Source of the DNA: Bettongia penicillata ogilbyi
Lineage: Eukaryota > Chordata > Mammalia > Diprotodontia > Potoroidae
Assembly: GCA_023548195.1 (NCBI GenBank)
Contig: JAJHZJ010000415.1
Coordinates: 992,001 to 1,056,000 of the forward strand
Length of the DNA stretch: 64,000 bases
Direction of reading: 5' to 3'
The notes under the pieces: model-generated
Database searches by the model: none
What the model was told of the DNA's origin: nothing
What the model saw: only the letters and a program-made list of their open reading frames with translations
Translations under genes and position numbers: made by a program
Part shown: piece by piece, positions 56,426 through 64,000 of the stretch
Numbering within the stretch: position 1 is the first letter of the stretch
Layout of the letters: each line of letters begins with the position of its first letter

Positions 56426-57119
56426 AGCATTGTGTTTTATCACTGTAATCATTGCTGTAGGCTCTGTGCTGTTAGACTCCATGATTCCAGTCTTGAATAA
56501 TTGATCTATTCTCAGACAGTTGTCATAAAATATATATATTTCTTGATTTTTAAGAGATAAAAATGTATAAAATTAGAATCAGATCCCTGTTGGATCAAGA
56601 GACATATATCATAGTGATCCATCCATATATAAAAAAGATCTATATAGTTCAATCTATAGACTCAATATTTCCCATAAAAATTGCAATTGTATATGCAAAG
56701 TTAATGTTGCTTAAATGTAACTAAAGTTAAGAATGAAGGACAAACTATTGGATTAAATGCCTGTCCATAATTGACAGTTAGGGTAGACTTTAATGCTTAT
56801 TGAAGTCACAAACACTCATACATACAGACTCAACAAATATTTGTTCAAAGGATGTTGAACTGTCCATGTATTCCATAGAGTAATACTTAGTAGGGGTATA
56901 CTTGGAAAGCTGCATAGGCTTTGAATGCATAGTGCTATAAAACTTTAGGATGAAATATAGATTAAAAAGAACAATTCTGTCCTTAATGGGTGAATCAAGT
57001 AATGTAAGAATGAATCCATAGTGACCATTTAAAATGAAATTCAAGAAAAAGAACACTTTATTTGCTTCATAAAAACCTGTGAAGCATTCAGATTGAATAA
57101 CGTAAGCAGAATGCAGCAA
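56426..57119. other. unassigned DNA
   Basis: A 109-residue reverse ORF (56,790-57,119) has no recognisable domain. Confidence 0.4.
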
Positions 57120-57660
57120 TATAAATCTTCTTAATTTACATCCAGGGCTTCATTATGCATATTTTATGGTACTCTGCAGAACTTTAATTTACAGATTTTT
57201 GGAACTTTACCAATCCCAATAGAAGTGCTAAACATGCCTGTTGGAACATTTAACCAAAGTCAGCCGCTAGAGATTTCCTTAATGAGTGTGGAATTATCAG
57301 TTATTTGCATTCCTTATAGATTTAAAGCAGGAGGGCCTATTAACAAGATAATGGCAAATGCTATTTGAATGTCTTTTGCAAAGCATTCACTAAAATGAAT
57401 AACTCACAGCACAAATTTCCTGGTATGTACCAAAATTCATCCGCCATTTGTTCACTTCTCTTATACAGATGATTTGATGGAAAATGGACTTGACTGGGCA
57501 AATTTAGGAAGAATAAATAAATAGGAAGACTCTAATATTAGTTCAAATCTGTTTCTTTGCGGTTAAACTATCAATGATCATCTAGGTGACTAAATACTAT
57601 ATCAAAAATAAATGAAAATAATTCCTTACCAAAAAAAGAGCATTTTAAAATATTTATTTT
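57120..57660. other. repeat-poor stretch, candidate conserved non-coding DNA
   Basis: I recognise no repeat here. It contains homeodomain/POU-like words ('ttatttgcat' near 57,302, several 'taat') and a 'gccgctag' CpG in otherwise CpG-poor DNA. Function is inference only. Confidence 0.3.
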
Positions 57661-57669
57661 TTAAAAGAA

Positions 57670-57930
57670 AGATGATATAGTGGATAGAATGTTCCACTTT
57701 GAGTTAGCAATCTCTGTCTTCAAATAATGTTTCTGATACTCACTACTTCTGGAAACCTAGACAAGAAATTTAACTTCTCTGTGCCTCAGTTTCCCTATCT
57801 GTAGAATGAAGAGAGGAATACTTTTTAATACATTTTTTATGGGATGGTTAAAATAAGATGATATATTCATACCTCTTTACAAACTTTAAAGACAACATAA
57901 AAATCAGTTATTATTATTTTTGTAAAAGCA
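57670..57930 (+). repeat. MIR-type SINE relic
   Basis: 'gatatagtggatagaatgtt', 'tgtgcctcagtttccctatc', 'ctgtagaatgaagagaggaa' and 'cctctttacaaactttaaag' give head-to-tail order, nearly full length. Confidence 0.62.
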
Positions 57931-59025
57931 AACACATTTCATCCTGCAAAATTAATTACAAGTCTTTGACAATGATTTTAATAAGCTACCCCGTTAGCCA
58001 TTTTGGCAGCAAATGTGTATGTTAGGCTTTTGTGGATCATAAATTAGAAGTGTTCTACTTTCCACCCACCCCCAGCCTGTGCACAGATGTAGCAGCTGGT
58101 GGAACAGGGAAGGGAATAGTAATGATCTAAAACTATAAATCTGACATTAATTGACAGAATAACATTTATATCTATGATTATTTTGCTTTGGTTCAAGTTT
58201 TCCTTTTAATAGCCTAAATAATCTGCCTATCCATGGGCATAGTGGAATGAAGAGTTTAATCTTAGACTACACTGAATTACATAATTGTTTTCCATTATGA
58301 ATCATATAATACATTTACCATAGTGAAATAGCAGTCACTGAGTAAACCATTGAAATTAGGCTGCATTCGGTGTTATTAATCACCATATGGACTTATCCAG
58401 AGCCCTTGCCCTTGCTGAACATATATTAGAGTTTGAATTTCACCTAATCAGAAATATTCATCTAGACTTGTAATTTGGGAAACAACATACAAATTTCCTT
58501 GGCCTTGGATACTGTCCTAGTCTACAGAATACAGATGTAACGGATTGAAAGTATTTGTTTTATCATCAGCATCACCAATCACAATTAAATGATTTGATGA
58601 CACGTAATTTTCTCACACATTATCCTTTCCTTTTGGAAAAAGCAAAAGTATCTGGAGAACTTTTATTCTAGAAAATTCTAAAGTATTTCAGGATATTCTG
58701 CAGTTCTTAAATGTCAAAGACTCTTTCATAACATTCAATATCTGCGTATATTTTGCATGTCCCCACGTTTCTACTTTGGTTTGCATTTGTTGTTTCCACA
58801 TAGAAAATATGAACACTTTACAATATAAGAAAATGCATCTTTTTGCATCTCTTCCTGGAAACCCACAGCTCACAAAAACTCAGAAGAATATCTTTATTTT
58901 GGGGTCAGAGTAATTGAACTTAATGTCAAAGTTCATGGACAATAGTAACACATTCCTTTATAAATCATTAATTCACTAGATTCTCTGTTGCCCAAAGTGA
59001 CTCTCCCTACCTAGAACAAGGACAA
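57931..59025. other. repeat-poor 1.1-kb stretch, candidate conserved non-coding DNA
   Basis: No recognised repeat and no ORF of note. TAAT-rich segments ('attaattgacag', 'attattttgctttggttcaa', 'gttattaatcaccatatgga') are typical of, but not proof of, enhancer-like conserved DNA. Confidence 0.3.
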
Positions 59026-59029
59026 AAAA

Positions 59030-59170
59030 ATCAATCAAAAAGCATTTATTAAGCACTTACCATGTGATTGATACTGGCCAAGGCATTATGGCTACAGAGA
59101 CAAAAATGAGACAGTCATTGTACTCAATGAACTTATATTCTCCTAAGGGAAAAATAACCTGCTTCCACAG
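59030..59170 (-). repeat. L2/MIR-type 3' end relic
   Basis: 'aaaaagcatttattaagcac', 'ttaccatgtgattgatactg' and 'tgtactcaatgaacttatat' match the reverse L2-type end. Confidence 0.48.
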
Positions 59171-59340
59171 GAGTGAAGGCACTAGCCGCTGAGGAGAGGA
59201 GAAAAGAATGAGCGCTTTTGAACTGTGCTTTGAACTAAACAAGAGATTTTAAGAAGTAAAGGTAAAGTGGGCATACCCATAAAGTGGGTACAGGGGATGT
59301 CCTGGTCAAGTATCTTCTATAAGGAAGAGTAAGACCATAA

Positions 59341-59628
59341 GCTTGGTTGATGTGTAAAATGGTAAAGGGTAATCTCCAATCAATCAAAATCCACTAGATC
59401 TGGAAATGTAAGTTGAGGCTTGATTGTAAATGATTTTAGGGCAAACAGAAGAGCTTGCTAAACATTTACATTGGTCCCTAGTCTTTGATCCCTAATTATA
59501 CTGACATATGGGTGTGGGTCATAAGCATTTGATGCTATATAAAATAGAAATTTTGACATCCCTGTATATAAGTATCAAATATGTAAAATTGAAATGTATC
59601 ATTTTTTGCAAGGTAGCATGACATAATG
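59341..59628 (+). repeat. direct duplication, block 1
   Basis: From 'gcttggttgatgtgtaaaat' to 'gcatgacataatggaaatgg' this block is repeated in the same orientation at 60,144-60,475, about 800-840 bp downstream, with scattered substitutions. Shared words: 'caatcaatcaaaa', 'cactagatctggaaat', 'aaaacatttacattgg' (here 'taaacatttacattgg') and 'tatataaaatagaaatttt'. Confidence 0.85.
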
Positions 59629-59845
59629 GAAATGGGCTTTAATCATGCTTCATATATATAATATCTATGGGACCTTGGAATAGTCACATAGCACCTCTGA
59701 GAATCATTTGCCTCATCTGTTATGACGGGGTTAATAACAGCACCTACCTCCCAAGGTTGTTGAAAGGATCAGATGAAATTCTCTATGCAAAGTCTTTTCA
59801 CAACATTAAAGTGCTATGTAAATCTGTGCTATTATAAAACTATGT
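59610..59845 (+). mobile_element. MIR/tRNA-SINE-type element
   Basis: 'gcaaggtagcatgacataat', 'tgggaccttggaatagtcac', 'cctcatctgttatgacgggg' and 'tgttgaaaggatcagatgaa' then 'cattaaagtgctatgtaaat' are the full family order. Confidence 0.65.
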
Positions 59846-59864
59846 AAACATCTGATCAATTAAA

Positions 59865-60075
59865 TAAAGTGGCAAAGTTGATAAAATGTTAGACTTGGAG
59901 TCAGGAAGATCTTTTTTAAGATCCTTACAGATATTTATTTAATGGGCAACCTTGAGCAAATCACTTCACACCTCTCTTCAGTTTCCTTATTTGCAAAAAG
60001 GAAGTAATATTAACACCTACCTCAAAGACTTGTCATAAGATCAAGAATCAAAATAACAAAGAAGTTATTATTAGT
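59865..60075 (+). mobile_element. MIR/tRNA-SINE-type element
   Basis: 'gacttggagtcaggaagatc', 'gggcaaccttgagcaaatca', 'cagtttccttatttgcaaaa' and 'ttaacacctacctcaaagac' are in family order. It follows the previous element in the same orientation. Confidence 0.6.
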
Positions 60076-60143
60076 TAACAATAATACCTTTAAAGTGCTA
60101 AATATATGCTACCTATTACTAGTATTGTCAATAAATTCTACTA

Positions 60144-60475
60144 GCTTGGCTTATCTGTAAAATGATAAAGGATAATTTTCAATTGGCTTATCTGTAAAAT
60201 GATAAAGGATAATTTTCAATCAATCAAAATTCACTAGATCTGGAAATATAGATTGGGATTTTATTGCAAAGAATTTTAGGTCAAACAAAAGAACTTGCAA
60301 AACATTTACATTGGGTCGTAGTCATTGGGCCCAAATTATACCGACATATAGGTGGGGACCGTGAACATTTGATGTTTATATAAAATAGAAATTTTAACAT
60401 CACTGTATATAAATATTAAATGTATAAAATTTAAATGTATCATTTTGGCAAGGCTGCATTGCATAAAGGAAATGG
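60144..60475 (+). repeat. direct duplication, block 2, with a 37-bp tandem repeat
   Basis: Counterpart of 59,341-59,628. At its start a 37-bp unit ('ggcttatctgtaaaatgata' and following) occurs twice in tandem at 60,148-60,184 and 60,185-60,221, identical except for the last base. Block 1 has the unit once. It ends in 'ggcaaggctgcattgcataa', matching the SINE head after block 1. Confidence 0.87.
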
Positions 60476-60747
60476 GTTGTTAATAAAGTACTATATCATT
60501 AGCTATTACTATTAAAAACAATAGTAATACTGTAAGTGTAGCTAATTATTAATAGTCATGATGATAATACTAGCATTTATATAGCATTGTATTAACACTA
60601 ATTATAGTATTTTATTAGTGATTAGCAATGATACTTCATTAATAACACTAACAATAGATAGCTATAGCACTTTAAGATGATGATTCCTCAAGATAAGTCT
60701 TTGAAGAGGGTTCTTTTATTTTCCCCGTTTTGCAGATGAGAATATAT

Positions 60748-60884
60748 GTCTCTCTGTCTCTCTCTCTCTCTGTCTGTCTCTGTCTGTCTCTGTCTCTGTC
60801 TCTCTCCGTCTCTCTGTCTCTCTGTCTCCCTCCCTCCCTCTCTCTCTCTCTCTCTCTCTCTTCCTCTCTCTCTCTCTCCTCTCG
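60748..60884. repeat. (CT)n with CTGT interruptions
   Basis: TC/CT repeats mixed with CTGTC and CCCTC units. Ser-Leu and Arg-Glu ORFs here are repeat translations. Confidence 0.95.
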
Positions 60885-61829
60885 TATCACCTATCTATGT
60901 GTGTTGAATACCATCCCCACCCTCATAATCATAATTATCCTTTATTCTAATACTGTACATTATACCTCCCCCCCCAAAAAAATGGCAGTGTGCCTACTTT
61001 TAAATAGAGATATATAGTGGATAAGTATACTGTTTCTATTCCTAACGTCATTAAATTTTCATATAATTAACCCTTAATATCACTAATACAAATTATCTCT
61101 TCAGATTTCAATACCATAGCATTGTTACTGATTGTTTACCGAGAGAATCGACTACAATTGACCTTAAACTAGGACTAGAAATCTGCTCACCCACACTCGT
61201 TATGATGTAGGTAATTAGTTTGCTTTCTGTCGCGTAGCCGCAGAATGATCTACTCTAACACTAGGTTCACATGAGAAATAAGGCTGTTGTTTTCATTTGC
61301 TGTTTCCTTTGACATTTTTGTGGAGAGGAGGAAGGAAGGGGAGCCATTACGAAGATGCTGATCAGAGAAACACTGACGTTATTATGGATATATTTCATTT
61401 TGCCTACAAATTTAGTTTCCGAAAGCTTTGCTGTGCAGACCAGAGTACTCAGTGTCACAGTGTTATGTTGTCTATGAGGTCAACTTGTGTTAACAAACAT
61501 TTCCACCCTGTTTCATCCTGCCAAGGCTTATTCAATTCCAGACTGCATTCATACTGCTGGCTCAGCGATTTTAACCCCCTCTACAAAACAATTACTGCAG
61601 TCTCTGCTTGCTGGGAGTATTTTGGAAGTCAACTCTATCCACTGTAATCAGAGGTTTGGGTGACAAGAGCCTTTGTCAATGTACTCAGTTTCCTTGTAAC
61701 TCCCACCTTCAGATTGCTTTGTTGTCACATTATGTACCAGGGAGGAAGTTTAACTCACCATGAAAACCAGTAATGATGGAGATTTCTGTTGGCCTCCTTT
61801 GTTCTTTACGAGGCTGAGGGCTTTATGTG

Positions 61830-61830
<1 letters not shown>
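60885..61830. other. repeat-poor stretch, candidate conserved non-coding DNA
   Basis: No repeat is recognised between about 61,020 and 61,790. A CpG-bearing cluster 'ctgtcgcgtagccgcagaat' lies near 61,229. A 116-residue ORF (61,297-61,647) has several Cys/His but no domain I recognise and no exon-like context. Confidence 0.32.
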
Positions 61831-61862
<32 letters not shown>

Positions 61863-61883
61863 GTATATATATGTATATATACG

Positions 61884-61935
<52 letters not shown>

Positions 61936-61938
61936 TAT
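61831..61938. repeat. (TA)n / (TATG)n microsatellite
   Basis: (TA)n to about 61,861, then TATACG and TATG units ending in (GTAT)n. Confidence 0.96.
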
Positions 61939-62164
61939 CTATTCAAATCAAATGAGACTATATGGTAAGGCACACTGCCTAGCACATACTAAGTACTTAA
62001 TGTTTCTTCCCTTCCTTTTCCTTCCCTTTCTCCATTATGGTCTTCAAATTAGCCCTTGCCTCCAGTGATTCTTTTGTTACTTTTTTTTCTGCACAAATAG
62101 AGTGAATAGGATAATTGAGTATCCAATCAGATCAATGTAGATTGATAATCTGGATACTTTATAG

Positions 62165-62320
62165 GATCGTAGATTTCAAACTAGAAGGAATGTTGGGGGG
62201 TGATCTAGTTGAAAAATCTCATTTTAAAGATGAGGAAACTGAAGCCAAAGGAGGTTAAATTACTTGTCAGAGATTCCAGGCCAGGTCCTCTAAATCCAAA
62301 TTCAGTGTTTTGTTTTCTTT
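62165..62320 (-). repeat. MIR-like relic
   Basis: 'gatgaggaaactgaagccaa', 'ttaaattacttgtcagagat' and 'caggtcctctaaatccaaat' follow the reverse MIR body. Confidence 0.55.
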
Positions 62321-62351
62321 TTTTTTTTCCCTCCTCTTATTACATTTAGCT

Positions 62352-62500
62352 TTAAATCATCCAGTCTAATGCTCTCATTTTGTAAATGAGGAAAACAAGA
62401 CTAGAGAGAATTGTTAAGGGTCACCCAGGCAGAAAATATCACAACTGTGATCTGAACCCAGATCTTTTGACTACAAATAAAACACTGCATGATACTTCAC
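62352..62500 (-). repeat. MIR-like relic
   Basis: 'taaatcatccagtctaatgc', 'tttgtaaatgaggaaaacaa', 'aagggtcacccaggcagaaa' and 'tgaacccagatcttttgact' follow the reverse MIR body, immediately after another copy. Confidence 0.55.
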
Positions 62501-62599
62501 TGTCTTCCCTACTGACTGGTATCAGTCCTTCTCCCCTTATTCCATCCCCAGTATAGCCAGTATTTGTAATTTATTACTTATTATTTCTACGATCTCATC

Positions 62600-62765
62600 C
62601 TAGAAATTAGCTTGTGTAGTAGAAGGAGCTATAGACTAGGAGGAAGAAAAAACAAGTTGTAGCTCTGCCTCTGTCACTCACATGCCATATGACCTTGAGG
62701 AATTTATTTAATTTATTTTGGTGTCAATCTTTTTCATTCTCTGAAATAAAGATCCATAACTGTAA
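62600..62765 (+). repeat. MIR-like relic
   Basis: 'gtagtagaaggagctataga', 'gtagctctgcctctgtcact', 'catatgaccttgaggaattt' and 'attctctgaaataaag' are the MIR body in order. Confidence 0.52.
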
Positions 62766-63261
62766 AAAATTCCTTTCCTACCTATGTTATGGGGCTATTG
62801 AAATATGAGGATCAAATTTCTGTGAAATCACAGAATAGAAATTGCTATGGACATGCAAGTTATTATTTTTCATATTCCTGCTCTAAATCTGTGATCCCAA
62901 GATTTTATGCATTTTTGTTTCTATTCCTCTCAAGAGTATTTCCACATTTTTACCACTTCCTGGGATTTGAGCTCACCTTTTCCAAAACAATAGCATCTCC
63001 CCAGGTTAGGGACTAGGAGGCATCTGTAACCTTTTTATTGTTGAATTTGACTTGAAATTGGTACCATATATGGTAGAATACTTTGCTCAGTGTAGAGTTC
63101 CATTCTCAGATGTAAAGGGAGTATGGGAAGCTCAGAAACTTCTGACTTGTTTGTAACAACCAATTCTTTATTTTTAGCAGATTATAAGAGCTTATGAGGA
63201 AGGATCACTGAACTCATACCTAGAAGACCTGAAGTTTTAACTTCCATATCCTAGTTACAGA
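62766..63261. other. unassigned DNA
   Basis: A 75-residue ORF (62,789-63,016) has no recognisable domain. No repeat recognised. Confidence 0.4.
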
Positions 63262-63362
63262 ATAGGTCAGCTAGATGGTACAGTGGGATAGAGTGCTGGG
63301 TCTAGAGTCAGAAAGACTCACCTGGAATTCAAATCAGACCTTAGACATTTACTAGCTGTATG
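63262..63362 (+). mobile_element. tRNA-derived marsupial SINE, 3' truncated
   Basis: 'ggtcagctagatggtacagt', 'gggatagagtgctgggtcta', 'gagtcagaaagactcacctg' and 'gaattcaaatcagaccttag' (B box) then 'catttactagctgtatg' stop abruptly in mid-body. Confidence 0.75.
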
Positions 63363-64000
63363 TAACAGCTACTCTTTTTCTATAGTTCCATCCATTGCTA
63401 ATCTGAGGTGGGAGACAGTACGTGTTCAGGCACCAGATGGTAGCACTGTCTGTTAATAATCCATTCTTTCCAGTGCTTAATAGAAGATGGGTAGCATAAC
63501 ATTCATTTCTAGACTCATTCTATATATACATGCCAGTCTCCACTCCATGATTTCCATGAATAAAGGTCTAGCCCCTCAAAGTACTCTCAAAACTTAGTAC
63601 TCAAAGAAATTATTAGAGTGCAGAAATCTCCTTCTGTGAGGAACAAGGGCACAGAACCAGTTTAATTTCTTTCAACCCAAGCCAGCAGTCAACATCTGAT
63701 TTCCTCCTATGGCTTGGAGTGTTTCCTTCCAAACACATTAATTGTTAGTTCACCTTTAGTTTTTGTTTTTAACTGACAAACTGATTCAATAGAGGCATGC
63801 AGAAATTAATCACACCATTGTATATTTTAATTGATTTAATAACCGAATCATTCTATGAAATAAAGATCTATAGCTGTAAACATTCCCTTTTTTAAAGGTA
63901 AAAGAGAACGGTATTTTTGTCTCCTATATTCATTAGCTGGTGTGTGGTACATGCCTCTAACAGAAGCAATATGTATTAAAATAATTTAACCTTCCAAAAG
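63363..64000. other. unassigned DNA to window edge
   Basis: No gene or recognised repeat. Confidence 0.4.

Noticed and set aside
61297..61647. 116-residue ORF as a new small protein
   Set aside because: No domain, signal peptide, exon-intron context or codon pattern I can support. Kept only as part of the conserved-DNA candidate.
1..64000. A new multi-gene biological system
   Set aside because: I found no operon-like clustering, no host coding exon and no RNA gene beyond pseudogenes. The window is repeat-rich vertebrate intergenic or intronic DNA.

Overview
This is vertebrate, non-genic DNA. The repeat content points to a marsupial: L1 and half-L1 (HAL1) elements of marsupial type, an RTE-type LINE with the short elements that share its 3' end, tRNA-derived SINEs of the 'gagttcaaatcc...ggcaagtcactta' type, and many old MIR/L2/L3-like relics. 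The SINE at 16.5 kb and the HAL1 5' end at 17.3 kb look more like Australian marsupial forms than opossum forms, but this is recalled similarity, not a database result. I see no host protein-coding exon, tRNA, rRNA or CpG island. All family names below come from pattern recognition by eye, and boundaries are approximate to a few tens of bases.

Layout. 0-6.7 kb: old DNA-transposon-like, MIR/L2, SINE and L3/CR1 relics, with a long (GA)n and a (CTAT)n array. 6.8-9.7 kb: two forward L1 3' ends. 11.0-11.8 kb: two consecutive RTE-type SINEs, one containing a large inverted repeat. 12.5-15.2 kb: a stack of reverse-strand L1 pieces, including a decayed reverse transcriptase. 16.5-20.9 kb: a SINE, an L1 3' end, a nearly full-length forward HAL1 with a frameshifted ORF1, and a second HAL1 3'UTR. 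22.4-25.6 kb: forward L1 ORF2 relics interrupted by a 7SL RNA pseudogene and an RTE-type SINE. 26-30 kb: mostly unassigned sequence with a few relics. 30.5-32.6 kb: a second forward HAL1. 35.2-37.3 kb: an L1 3' end, a second (reverse-strand) 7SL pseudogene and an L3/CR1 relic. 39.8-48.7 kb: a dense reverse-strand block of HAL1, L1 and HAL1, split by a ~460-bp GATA array and by a forward RTE reverse-transcriptase relic. 48.7-64 kb: lower repeat density, a diverged ~0.3-kb direct duplication at 59.3/60.1 kb, and two repeat-poor stretches (57.1-59.0 and 61.0-61.8 kb) that are the best candidates for conserved non-coding DNA.

How the parts relate. The L1 family is the likely source of the machinery that moved HAL1, the A-tailed SINEs and the 7SL copies. 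The RTE LINE at 45.4 kb ends like the RTE-type SINEs at 11 and 24 kb, so partner elements lie in the same window. Many simple-sequence arrays sit inside retroelements. I found no previously undescribed functional system. The most interesting material is architectural: the nested L1 fragment, the paired 7SL pseudogenes, the HAL1 internal duplication, the 11.4-kb inverted repeat, the 59-60 kb duplication and the repeat-poor islands.
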